Made by a program: the position numbers and the translations under genes. From the NCBI RefSeq assembly GCF_012927205.1, contig NZ_JABBGC010000004.1:1-64000 (forward strand): a stretch of DNA of 64,000 nucleotides. The letters run 5' to 3'. This document shows, piece by piece, positions 54,857 through 63,374 of the stretch (its first letter is position 1; every line of letters starts with the position of its first letter). The DNA is from Chitinophaga fulva. GTDB taxonomy: Bacteria > Bacteroidota > Bacteroidia > Chitinophagales > Chitinophagaceae. A model generated the notes under the pieces. The model was not told the DNA's origin. It searched no databases and worked only from the letters and a program-made list of their open reading frames with translations.

Positions 54857-57800
54857 ATGGAACACAGACAGATGTACGCCGAACCCGGTATTACAGAACT
54901 GAATGATTTAAAGGAAGCCAAAGATTGTCCGCATCCCAAAGTGCGGTTCGTACTGCATAGCAAGCGCCTGAAGAAAATGCCGGATGTGAAAGAAGCCGCG
55001 CATATACCATATGTACAGTTCGATCTGGGGTATAATGAAGCGCTCGATCATGCCAGCGCGATAGATGAACTGGCTGTCCTGCCACATCTCAAAGGCCTGG
55101 GTATGACGAAAACCAAAATGAGCAAGCTCCCCGACAGCATCGGTGGGCTAACCGGATTAGAAGCCCTGGAAATCACCGGCAATCAACTGAAGGAGCTGCC
55201 GGACAGTATTCAGTCACTGAAAGAACTGCGTATCCTGAACCTGCGGACCAACCGGTTTACCACCTTCCCTAAAAATCTGGCTGGCATGTTGAAACTGGAG
55301 GAACTGAGCCTGCGCTTCAATGAAATTAAAACCCTGCCTAAAGAGATCGCTGCTTTTCCGGCTTTGCAGCTACTGGACCTTTCTTCTAACAGCATTGCTG
55401 TTTTGCCTCCGGCGATTAAAGAGCTGTCGCGGCTGAAGGAGCTGCATATAAAATACAATAAGCTCACCCGGTTGCCCGACGAACTCGGCGAACTTCAGGA
55501 ACTGGAAGTGGTGGCCCTCAACGGTAATAAGGGGCTGGACTTTGATCAGGCTTTCCGGGTGCTGGCGAACTGTAAAAAGCTGAAACGCCTGCGGTTAAAG
55601 GGTTGTGGCCTCAAATCCCTGCCGGATTCCATTGTCCTTCTCGAAGGACTGGAATCCATTGACCTACAGGACAACTACTTCGATGAACTACCGGAAATCC
55701 TGTTGCAGTTAAAGCATCTGCGGGAAATTATGAGTCCCAATCCATTGCCGATGCCTTTCTTCATCAACATGATAAAAGATAATCCGGAGTGCACCACGTT
55801 CAGCACCAGTAACCTGTTGCCCTATGTGCATAACGGAAAAAAGACGTTGCCGGATGAGATCACACAGTTGCGGCATGTGACGATGATGTGCCTCTATGAC
55901 CTTGAGGTACTGCCGGCGTCACTGGCGCAGATGACCTGGGTACGGACTTTGGACGTACACGGAGAAGCCTTGCAGGACTGTCCGGACCTTTCCAGCCTGA
56001 CGGTGCTGGAGGCGCTTTTTTTGTCGGGTGTAACGTTGCCTCAATTGCCCGACTGGGTGTATCGGTTACCCAATCTCCGTAAGCTGATGTTGCCGGAATC
56101 TATTTTGACGGTGGACTTTGCACGGCTTGCACAACTGCCACAACTGGAGGAACTGTCCGTACCGGCTATAACGGAGGAGAATACACGTTTATTAAAACAG
56201 GCTCCCTGTCTTCGCCGTCTGTGTTTTCCGCACGGTACCCCGCAGCTGCCGGACGCGTTTTTTGAGTTGCCCTTCGTCGATACATTCGATTTTGATGACT
56301 ACCGGGCGGTTGAGCCGAACACCATCACACCTCAGCTGAAACGGTTACCAAGCCTGAAATCAGTTGATTTTGGCACAAGGGAGCAACCGTTTGATTGGTA
56401 TATAGCGTGTCTGAAGGACCTGCCAGCATTAAAGGAGGCAACTTTCTATGCAGATTCCCTGCAGCTGCCTGAATCGTTGTTGGAACTGTCTCACCTGGAC
56501 AGGCTGAATATCCATTTTACACAGGATGCGCTTTATGGCCGTAACTGGGTAGAGAAGAAACCTGAGATTCCGTTGGCATTGGGCCGTGCCAAAGGAGGCC
56601 AGATCGTGCTGGAAGACCGGGGGCCGCTGAAGCCCTACCGTGCTGCGTTTGCGCAGCTGGCTACCATGGATGTACAGGATGGCCGCCGGCGGGAAATAAT
56701 TTTCGGGCTGCTGGCGCACCAATACGAGGCGCTGCATGCACTGCTGCCTTATCCTTTCGATGCAGCTGGCAACATACCCGGTGCGAAAATATATGTTGCA
56801 GGTACGCCTACACTGGGAGATAAGAAGTCACTGGCGAAGCTCCTGCAAAACCGCGATGCTGATATAGTAAAAGATGTAAAGGAAGCCACGCATTTATTCC
56901 TGGGGCAAAACATCCCGGAGGATACTGTCAGCGGGCTTTTCCGGCAGGACTATCAGTATATACTGGAAGACCACCTCAAAGCCCAGGAAATAAAAGATGA
57001 CACGCCTTTCCTGATGACGGAAGAGAACCAGGAGCTAACGGAGCAGATTACACGTTTATTGGCAGATCAGCATACCAATAATATTGAGCTGGTGCTGCAA
57101 ATGATTGAAGGTGGTGGCGCGGGTAAGGTGTTGCTTAGTTATCTGGCGGCTATTCACCTGTTTCATACGGATCTGGTTATCCGTAAACAGTCCAGGACAT
57201 TGTTCCGCAAATATGCGTCGGCTACATTGCAGCATCATCTTAAATCCTCATGGGAAGCCCGGTTCAAGGACAGGCCGGAAGATGACTGCCGCGTACTGTA
57301 TCTGCACCCCGAACTGGATGCCTGTGCTTTTGTACTGGCTTTTCAGATGGTGAAAAGGCAGGAGGCTAAAGGTTACCGGGTGAATAGCCTGGTGCTGCGT
57401 GACATGCCTGCCAGCGACATCTCCGACGTGCTGGCACATTTCCAGCATGTCAGATCGGTGAACCTTGATTTGGGCGAAACGACTGACCTGCCGCGTCTGG
57501 TGGATTATTTGCGGCAACTCCCGCTAACGGACTTGTCTGTCAGAATTACAACGGATGAAATACCGGCGTCACTTTTTACCCTGCCGGTAGAATTACATGT
57601 TGGGCGTAAACATGATAGGGAACTGACGATACCCGATCTGACAGGGGTAGAAGTCCGCCTTAAAAAATTCTGGATGGCATATGTGCCGCTGAAGCACACA
57701 GAAAGGCTGGCGGCCTGCCGGGAATTGACTTATCTGAGCCTGGAGTTCTGTGAAATCCCTGATATGACATTTGTTACAGAGATGAAAAACCTGGTAATAG

Positions 57801-57958
57801 CGGAACTGCAGGGCAACCGGTTTACTCATATACCTGCGGCCTTAAATCAGCTACAGCAGCTGGAAAAACTGAGGTTGGATTATAATCCGTTCCCTCCTGG
57901 TTGTTTCGACTTTACGCAGTTGAAAAAACTGGAAGACCTGAGGCTGCCCAATGCGTAA
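54857..57958 (+). CDS. leucine-rich-repeat protein with BRCT-like domain (second of two)
   Basis: 1033 residues, 20 bp after its paralogue and co-transcribed. Cytoplasmic, no signal. LRRs from ~45 to 540 are more regular than in the first copy (LTGLEALEITGNQLKELPDS, then LQLLDLSSNSIAVLPPAI). The BRCT-like segment is at ~638-705 (GAKIYVAGTPTLGDKKSLAK; ATHLFLGQNIPED), followed by the shared helical segment (MIEGGGAGKVLLSYLAAIHL) and C-terminal LRRs. The same order in both proteins shows an old tandem duplication. Ends at a terminator. Confidence 0.9.
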   Translation: MEHRQMYAEPGITELNDLKEAKDCPHPKVRFVLHSKRLKKMPDVKEAAHIPYVQFDLGYNEALDHASAIDELAVLPHLKGLGMTKTKMSKLPDSIGGLTGLEALEITGNQLKELPDSIQSLKELRILNLRTNRFTTFPKNLAGMLKLEELSLRFNEIKTLPKEIAAFPALQLLDLSSNSIAVLPPAIKELSRLKELHIKYNKLTRLPDELGELQELEVVALNGNKGLDFDQAFRVLANCKKLKRLRLKGCGLKSLPDSIVLLEGLESIDLQDNYFDELPEILLQLKHLREIMSPNPLPMPFFINMIKDNPECTTFSTSNLLPYVHNGKKTLPDEITQLRHVTMMCLYDLEVLPASLAQMTWVRTLDVHGEALQDCPDLSSLTVLEALFLSGVTLPQLPDWVYRLPNLRKLMLPESILTVDFARLAQLPQLEELSVPAITEENTRLLKQAPCLRRLCFPHGTPQLPDAFFELPFVDTFDFDDYRAVEPNTITPQLKRLPSLKSVDFGTREQPFDWYIACLKDLPALKEATFYADSLQLPESLLELSHLDRLNIHFTQDALYGRNWVEKKPEIPLALGRAKGGQIVLEDRGPLKPYRAAFAQLATMDVQDGRRREIIFGLLAHQYEALHALLPYPFDAAGNIPGAKIYVAGTPTLGDKKSLAKLLQNRDADIVKDVKEATHLFLGQNIPEDTVSGLFRQDYQYILEDHLKAQEIKDDTPFLMTEENQELTEQITRLLADQHTNNIELVLQMIEGGGAGKVLLSYLAAIHLFHTDLVIRKQSRTLFRKYASATLQHHLKSSWEARFKDRPEDDCRVLYLHPELDACAFVLAFQMVKRQEAKGYRVNSLVLRDMPASDISDVLAHFQHVRSVNLDLGETTDLPRLVDYLRQLPLTDLSVRITTDEIPASLFTLPVELHVGRKHDRELTIPDLTGVEVRLKKFWMAYVPLKHTERLAACRELTYLSLEFCEIPDMTFVTEMKNLVIAELQGNRFTHIPAALNQLQQLEKLRLDYNPFPPGCFDFTQLKKLEDLRLPNA

Positions 57959-57970
57959 TACCTCATCAAT

Positions 57971-58003
57971 AAAAAAGTTGTCCTGATAAAGGACAGCTTT
58001 TTT
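57971..58003 (+). terminator. terminator after the LRR-BRCT pair
   Basis: AAAAAAGTTGTCC/GGACAGCTTTTTT with one G-T wobble and a TGATAAA loop, followed by T. It lies 12 bp after the stop of the second LRR gene. Confidence 0.85.
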
Positions 58004-58092
58004 ATTTCAGGTATTCACGTGAATATTTCCTTTATCTTCGCCGCGCAAATGTTTTTTAACCTTAAACCATTTCCTAATTAAACAGTTGTTTT

Positions 58093-58890
58093 ATGTTTGT
58101 TTTTACTCGCTGTAGCATTGTTTGTGCTATCTCCCTCGCATTGGCTTCTACTGCCAGCGCCCAGTTCAAACTCAATTCCAAAACCATTGGTGCAGGCGTG
58201 AAAGCTGCGAAAGCAGTGACCCTGAGTGATGATGAAGTCATCAAATACACCAAAGAGTACATTCAGTGGATGGATGAGCATAACCCGGTAGCACCTGCCG
58301 ATGATCCTTTGGCGCAACGGCTGGCTAAACTGACTGCCAATGCTACCAATTATGAAGGCATGAACCTGAACTTCAAAGTGTACCTGGTAAGGGACATCAA
58401 TGCCTTTGCCTGTGCGGATGGCAGTGTGCGTGTATGTGCCGGCCTGTTGAAGGTAATGACAGATGATGAAGTGATGGGTGTTATCGGTCACGAGATCGGA
58501 CACGTGAAAAATAAAGACTCCAAAGACGCTTTTAAAACAGCGCTGATGACTTCCGCCCTGAAAGACGGTGTGTCTTCACAAGGTGGTGCTGCCGGCGCCC
58601 TGAGTGATTCTCAGCTGGGTGAGCTGGGTGAGGCGGTCGCTAATTCTGCGTATTCCCGCGGTCAGGAAAGCCAGGCTGATAACTACGGTTATGATTTCCT
58701 GAAAGCGAATAAACTGAACCCATGGGGGATGTCCACCGCCTTTGAAAAACTGTGGAAAGCATCTCAGGAAGCCAACAACGGCGAGAAGAAAAAGAAAGGC
58801 GCTCAGCTGTTCTCTTCTCACCCGGATACCGAGAAAAGAATGGTGACCATGGCTGAAAAAGCGACGAAAGACGGGTATAAGAAACCGTAA
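58093..58890 (+). CDS. M48-family metalloprotease, secreted
   Basis: 265 residues. Signal peptide (residues 1-23, ending STASA). Zinc site HEIGH at residue 133-137 with Glu further on (SQAD, in YSRGQESQADNYGYDFL). This is the BepA/YfgC-type periplasmic M48 family, which in other bacteria degrades misfolded envelope proteins. The mature protein lacks the C-terminal TPR of BepA, so it is a short version; C-terminal tail has a Lys-rich segment and HPDTEKRM. A TATCTTCG near 58033 is a near-match -7 element. Monogenic. Confidence 0.92.
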   Translation: MFVFTRCSIVCAISLALASTASAQFKLNSKTIGAGVKAAKAVTLSDDEVIKYTKEYIQWMDEHNPVAPADDPLAQRLAKLTANATNYEGMNLNFKVYLVRDINAFACADGSVRVCAGLLKVMTDDEVMGVIGHEIGHVKNKDSKDAFKTALMTSALKDGVSSQGGAAGALSDSQLGELGEAVANSAYSRGQESQADNYGYDFLKANKLNPWGMSTAFEKLWKASQEANNGEKKKKGAQLFSSHPDTEKRMVTMAEKATKDGYKKP

Positions 58891-58892
58891 TC

Positions 58893-58999
58893 ATTTGGTT
58901 ATTTAATCATTTTAGTATTTAAAAATTTAAAGAGTTCACTTGTTGGGTTGCCCCATGAGTGAACTCTTTAAATTTTTAAATGACCAAATATCAAAATGA
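58893..58999. repeat. octamer-periodic inverted-repeat element 1
   Basis: Five ATTT at 58893, 58901, 58909, 58917 and 58925 (period exactly 8), then a hairpin with the perfect 24-bp stem 58917-58940/58957-58980 (unique core AAAGAGTTCACT/AGTGAACTCTTT), then four AAAT at 58970, 58978, 58986 and 58994 (period 8). It lies between the ends of the convergent M48 gene and the 59000 gene, the right array stopping at the latter's stop codon. It can serve as a bidirectional terminator. Confidence 0.85.
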
Positions 59000-59629
59000 T
59001 TAGGTTCTGCCGGCAAATTCATTAATCAACCGCACATTATTATTCATATTGTAATCTGCGTCTATGTGTGGGGCGTATTTAAACGGGAAAGCACGGAGCG
59101 TAATAGCGGTGGCTGCTGCTGCATCGTCCGGGTTAAAGATGCTGCCCGGGTCGGCAAAAAGCGTGGCATCATCAATGTCTTTACCGCAATGTTCGCAATG
59201 GTTGCACCAATAGAAGCCGTCTGCACTTCTGGCCGGACCTTGTTTGTAATGCGGATAGTTGTCCCGGAAGAAATTGAACAGATGGGCTGAGATAACGGAT
59301 GTTTGCTGAAACAGCGTGAAAAAATCCAGTTCAAACCATACCAGTTCGTCCCGCTCGTTCATGTCTTTTTCATAAAAGAAATCGCTGCCAATAGCGATGA
59401 CCGAGGTGTTGTGCTGGCAATGCGGACAGGTTTGGTGCGCATGGGCGATAATCACTTCATCCGACAGGATGATGGCAGTATCCCGGTCAGTGATCCATTT
59501 GTCTACCTCCATGATATGATCATAGTTGATATCCGGCAGGTACCAGGTTTGCAGGTTGGCATCCCACAAAGCCCCTTTTGACTTGGCTTCGGTTTCTTCC
59601 GCAGCTGGAACATTCAGTAGTAATGACAT
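59000..59629 (-). CDS. DUF5710-like protein with zinc-ribbon-type cysteines
   Basis: 209 residues, no signal. The N-terminal 40 residues (VPAAEETEAKSKGALWDANL, then TWYLP) resemble the DUF5710 domain. The middle has two Cys pairs (CPHC at ~68 and CNHCEHC at ~147) that could bind zinc. The C-terminal region ends in RLINEFAGRT. Similar proteins are found widely in Bacteroidota without known role. A GTGGTC/GACCAC inverted repeat (59641-59671) lies 10 bp upstream of the ATG. Confidence 0.7.
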   Translation of the reverse strand: MSLLLNVPAAEETEAKSKGALWDANLQTWYLPDINYDHIMEVDKWITDRDTAIILSDEVIIAHAHQTCPHCQHNTSVIAIGSDFFYEKDMNERDELVWFELDFFTLFQQTSVISAHLFNFFRDNYPHYKQGPARSADGFYWCNHCEHCGKDIDDATLFADPGSIFNPDDAAAATAITLRAFPFKYAPHIDADYNMNNNVRLINEFAGRT

Positions 59630-59730
59630 AATCTTGGAATGTGGTCACTGAATTTAACAAAAAAAGACCACTCTTGCCCGTTATTTTTTTAGGGCGATGA
59701 TCAGCCGTTTGTTGCCTGCTGCCCGGAAGT

Positions 59731-60186
59731 TTAGTATTTGTCGTCGTTGATCTCTATCCAGTAGCCGTCAGGGTCGCGGAAATAGATCTGCTGTACGCCG
59801 TCCACCCTTTTGTTGATCGTATTGGGTTTGCCCGGCCAATCCTCATAGGTGACGTGGTGTTGCCCCAGCACAGCGATAAACTCCTTCATGGAGGGAACAC
59901 TGAAGCAAAGATGGGTGTCTTTGGGGTGTATTTCCGCTTTGGCGGCCCCGGAAATGATGTGCAGCTGACTATGGTCTCCTACCTTGAACCAGCTATGGCG
60001 ACCGTCTTTAAAGGGCTCGTCCATTACTTCCAGGCCGATAACGTCCCGGTAAAAGGCAGTGGCGCGCTCCAGGCTGACAACATAAATCGCGATATGGTTC
60101 AGCGACGGGTATTTTTTGGTCTGTGCTTGTACGCTCGTGGAAATTCCCATGATGGCAAAGAAAAGAATAACTATCGTCTGTTTCAT
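59731..60186 (-). CDS. VOC-family (glyoxalase-like) protein, secreted
   Basis: 151 residues from the ATG at 60186; an earlier in-frame ATG at 60222 adds 12 residues without a signal feature, while 60186 gives a proper signal peptide (MKQTIVILFFAIMGISTSVQ). The mature part is a VOC fold with metal-ligand positions LNHIAIYVV (His), HLCFSV (His) and YWIEIND (Glu) and the FRDPDGYW motif. It is a periplasmic relative of glyoxalase I or fosfomycin-resistance-type proteins; the substrate is unknown. Confidence 0.87.
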   Translation of the reverse strand: MKQTIVILFFAIMGISTSVQAQTKKYPSLNHIAIYVVSLERATAFYRDVIGLEVMDEPFKDGRHSWFKVGDHSQLHIISGAAKAEIHPKDTHLCFSVPSMKEFIAVLGQHHVTYEDWPGKPNTINKRVDGVQQIYFRDPDGYWIEINDDKY

Positions 60187-60204
60187 ACAAACAAGATAAA
60201 AAAG

Positions 60205-60326
60205 ATTTTGGCATTTTGCCATTTGGCTATTTTTTTATTTAAAAATGCAGCGAAGACCAACCTAACATAAAGTGGTCTTCGCTGCATTTTAAATAATCAA
60301 ATAACTAAATAGTCAAATATCCCAAT
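60205..60326. repeat. octamer-periodic inverted-repeat element 2
   Basis: Five ATTT at 60205, 60213, 60221, 60229 and 60237 (period exactly 8), then a hairpin with perfect stem AAAATGCAGCGAAGACCA/TGGTCTTCGCTGCATTTT around 60242-60290, then AAAT at 60291, 60299, 60307 and 60315 (period 8) and a degenerate fifth CAAT at 60323. The right array ends just before the stop codon of the 60330 gene. The organisation is the same as element 1, but the hairpin core differs in sequence. Confidence 0.85.
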
Positions 60327-60329
60327 AGC

Positions 60330-61421
60330 CTAGTTGCTTTTGAAAGCCACAGACTGAATAATCACATCCAGTTTCTTTAACACGGGGAGGTCCGAGCGGA
60401 GGGTTTTATCACCAGTTACCTGGTCATATTGTTTTGGATCGCCGGTATTGTTCGCTTTCAGCTGGATGACAACGCCTTTGCCTTCGAGGGCGCCGCCCTG
60501 CCAGTCTCTTACGAGGCCGCCATTGGTCCATTCAAAAGCATTGATACGGAAAGGGCGACCGTTTACTTTGATCAGTTTCTCCAGTGGATCACCGGCTTTG
60601 ATGCCATAAGGTGATTTCCATTTGGACGGAAAATGAGAAAAGGTGAGGATGTTGCCGTTTTCGCCGTCAAACTGTACTTCCAGTTCATCGTCGGTGTCAG
60701 GATAGATCACATAAGCTTCTCCTTCTTTGGTACCCGCCAGATCGGTGGCATCGCGCTGGGTAACGTTGTCTTTGCCGTACATTTCCACCAGTTGTTCAGG
60801 GGTGCGTACCTGGAACAGGGGTTTCACCTCCCAGCTACGTGTATCCACTACAGTAGTGGCGGCGGCAGCGGGAGCAGTGCCTTCTGCGGTGGTAGTGGTA
60901 GTGCCTGCGGCAGCTGTTTCACCGGTTGAAGTGGAGGCAGTGCTGCTTGCGGAGGCTGTTGCCTGCGCCATGGCAGCCGGCGGTTGTTTGCCGGTCACTG
61001 GACCGGTATAAGTCTTCAGAAAATCGCTTTTATCTTCCAGCAGGGCTTTGGTATCGTTCTTATATTTATTGGCGGTGTAGGTGGCCAATGGAAAAACGCT
61101 GTTGGTTTGCAGGTCCATATTGCGCAGGTTGGTGATGAACCGTTGCCGGTTACAATCACTGTACTGGTACAGGTATTTCAGCGCCGCATCCAGGGCAGGG
61201 AGATCGTTTTTCAGGTTGAACATGGTAGAATCGATGTCCAGTCCACCGGCGCCGCTGCGGTTCAGCTGCTCCGCGATATAGCCGGTAATCGAGTCGTTTT
61301 TCAACGTATAATGATGGGCCACCCGGGCAGAGAAGTCTGCGGCAACGGTTTCCGACAGCTTGGTCTGTGCGCTTAAAGCCAGCGGAAAAATTAGGGCAAC
61401 CAATACAAAAAGCCTTTTCAT
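60330..61421 (-). CDS. secreted protein of unknown function
   Basis: 363 residues with a signal peptide (MKRLFVLVALIFPLALSAQ). Residues ~20-135 are helical with two conserved-looking motifs (QYSDCNRQRFITNLRNMD). A Ser/Thr/Ala-rich linker lies at ~145-190 (AQATASASSTAST, then TTTTAEGT), typical of unstructured spacers. The C-terminal ~170 residues resemble an outer-membrane or periplasmic beta domain with PYGIKAGDPLEKLIKVNGRPF-like order, including FEWTNGGLVRDWQGG. No catalytic site seen. Ends at repeat element 2. Confidence 0.75.
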   Translation of the reverse strand: MKRLFVLVALIFPLALSAQTKLSETVAADFSARVAHHYTLKNDSITGYIAEQLNRSGAGGLDIDSTMFNLKNDLPALDAALKYLYQYSDCNRQRFITNLRNMDLQTNSVFPLATYTANKYKNDTKALLEDKSDFLKTYTGPVTGKQPPAAMAQATASASSTASTSTGETAAAGTTTTTAEGTAPAAAATTVVDTRSWEVKPLFQVRTPEQLVEMYGKDNVTQRDATDLAGTKEGEAYVIYPDTDDELEVQFDGENGNILTFSHFPSKWKSPYGIKAGDPLEKLIKVNGRPFRINAFEWTNGGLVRDWQGGALEGKGVVIQLKANNTGDPKQYDQVTGDKTLRSDLPVLKKLDVIIQSVAFKSN

Positions 61422-61631
61422 GTGCGCGGTATTGAATGATAGTAATAGTGACAGTGGTGACTGCCTGAGTCATCACTAAATTATGTAATATTTGCCATTG
61501 CCGTTGAAAATACTGCGGTGATGGCCGGAATATCTTAAACGTACAGATACTAAAATATAGTATTTTTAAATCCGCCAGGACTTCGTTCCGGCTTATTTTT
61601 TAATTGACGATTGCCTGAATCACCCGTTGTT

Positions 61632-63305
61632 ATGCGAAATATTTTGTACCTGTTGTTGGTATCCCTGTTAATGTCCTGCGCTGGCCAGAAAACGAAATAC
61701 TCGGTGGAGAACGTGCCAGACCCCAAAAAAAATGGTGGCGGCTATATCAGTAACCCCGACCATCTCCTCACTGCCGGAACTGTAAACAGCCTGAATGAAA
61801 AACTGGCCACCCTTGATAACGGTGGCAGGGCCCAGGTGGCCATGGTGCTGCTGAAAACCATCGGCGACAATGAGCCCCGCGATTTTGCCCACAAATTGTT
61901 CAACTACTGGAAAATCGGTAATGCATCTACCAATAACGGCCTCCTGGTACTGTTAGTGGAAGATGCGCACCGGCTGGTATTTGAAACCGGTAAAGGGCTG
62001 GAGGCGGATATGCCCGACATCATCTGTTTCCGTATCCAGCAGGATTATATGATCCCGTATATCAAAAAAGCGGATTATGACCAGGCGTTCGAAGAAGGCC
62101 TGAAATCCATTTCCGCCCAATTACATAGCGGCAATTACGCTTATGATAAAGATGTGCAGCAGCCGGTGGAAGACCATTCCCTGTTGCCAGACGCAGGGGA
62201 TACGCGGGAAGCACCTGAGCCACAGGGACTGGTGGCAGCTCCCCGCCCGGCTCCGGCAGAGATTTCCACTGATCCCGGTGAAGCGGCAGGTGCTGTGCCT
62301 TCGGGCATTGCTCCGGATGAAGGCATTGCCAGCGCCCAGCCTTTTGCGGTTACGCCCTCGCAGACGACCGATTACCCGGTAACAGGAGAATTCGGCGGAA
62401 GCACCTATTTCGCAGGCATCCTCTGGTTGGTTATTTCGGCAGCTATGATGAACGTGTTCTTCGGGAAAAAGCCGAAGCGGAAAAAGGGCGACGATCCCAT
62501 GCCGGTGAGAATGAAAGACCTGCCCAACGACTTTCTGCGGCCCGGACTGGCCGGTTTGTTCTTCATTCATGTGACGGCATTTGTTACCCTGAGCTTTCTG
62601 GTGTTGAAAAGAGGCTGGTCGGTCAATTTCTTTACGGCCTTTGTGCTCTATTACATCTTGTGGACACTGTTTATGATCATTGCTGTACTGGTGATATCAA
62701 TCAGGGCCAAAAGTGTTCTGCGCGAGAAAGACCGGCATCAGCAGTGGTTAAGTCATTCCCGCACGGCGAATAGGTTCAGAGCAGCTAAATACATCTTCCC
62801 GCTGCCGCTCTGGTTTTATCTGGCTGGGCTCAAACGCCGGATGGACCAGCTGCGCAACGATCCGTACGATTGCCCGAATTGTTCCCATGCCTTGCATAAG
62901 CTCTCAGAAAAAGACGAAGATGTCTATCTTAAAAAAGAACAGGTGATAGAAGAAGACCTGATGGCAGTGGATTACGACGTCTGGAAATGTGATACCTGCG
63001 ATCACCGGCTGGTACTGGATTATACCAATGTGAATACGGCTATGTCGGAATGTCCGCGTTGTTCCTATATATCACTGGAGTCCAAACAGTCCGTTACCAA
63101 AAAGAGAGCCACTACCAGGGAGGCGGGTTGGGGCGTCACCACTTATGCCTGTGCCATATGTTCCTACAAACACGATTACCGTTTTGAGATACCCCGTATC
63201 AGGGAATCATCATCTTCTTCGTCATCATCCTCTTCTTCTTCCTCCTCTTCTTCCAGTTGGGGTGGCGGATCTTCTGGTGGAGGTGGCGCCAGCAGCAGCT
63301 GGTAA
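61632..63305 (+). CDS. TPM-domain lipoprotein with zinc-ribbon cysteines and Ser/Gly tail
   Basis: 557 residues. Start at ATG 61632, giving lipobox LMSC (Cys16); the frame opens earlier at a TTG that adds only 7 residues. TPM domain at about 40-160 (LLTAGTVNSLNEKLATLDNG; NNGLLVLLVEDAHRLVFETG). Two or three membrane helices follow (~255-280, 308-345). Then zinc-ribbon-type CPNC, CDTC, CPRC and CAIC. The C-terminus is a long Ser run followed by Gly/Ser-rich repeats, typical of TPM proteins. TPM proteins are linked to membrane-complex assembly in other organisms; the role here is unknown. Confidence 0.88.
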   Translation: MRNILYLLLVSLLMSCAGQKTKYSVENVPDPKKNGGGYISNPDHLLTAGTVNSLNEKLATLDNGGRAQVAMVLLKTIGDNEPRDFAHKLFNYWKIGNASTNNGLLVLLVEDAHRLVFETGKGLEADMPDIICFRIQQDYMIPYIKKADYDQAFEEGLKSISAQLHSGNYAYDKDVQQPVEDHSLLPDAGDTREAPEPQGLVAAPRPAPAEISTDPGEAAGAVPSGIAPDEGIASAQPFAVTPSQTTDYPVTGEFGGSTYFAGILWLVISAAMMNVFFGKKPKRKKGDDPMPVRMKDLPNDFLRPGLAGLFFIHVTAFVTLSFLVLKRGWSVNFFTAFVLYYILWTLFMIIAVLVISIRAKSVLREKDRHQQWLSHSRTANRFRAAKYIFPLPLWFYLAGLKRRMDQLRNDPYDCPNCSHALHKLSEKDEDVYLKKEQVIEEDLMAVDYDVWKCDTCDHRLVLDYTNVNTAMSECPRCSYISLESKQSVTKKRATTREAGWGVTTYACAICSYKHDYRFEIPRIRESSSSSSSSSSSSSSSSSWGGGSSGGGGASSSW

Positions 63306-63315
63306 TAGCATATAG

Positions 63316-63350
63316 AAAAGGGCGTACCGGATGAGAGTACGCCCTTTTTT
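63316..63350 (+). terminator. terminator after the TPM gene
   Basis: AAAAGGGCGTAC/GTACGCCCTTTT with a 9-nt loop and T7. It lies 11 bp beyond the TPM stop and could also serve the convergent gene. Confidence 0.9.
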
Positions 63351-63374
63351 TATTGTATTTGTTCCTTCCTTATT

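Noticed and set aside
63200-63265. Low-complexity (TCA/TCT/TCC)n stretch
   Set aside because: It encodes the Ser run at the end of the TPM protein, as is normal for that family; not a separate repeat element.
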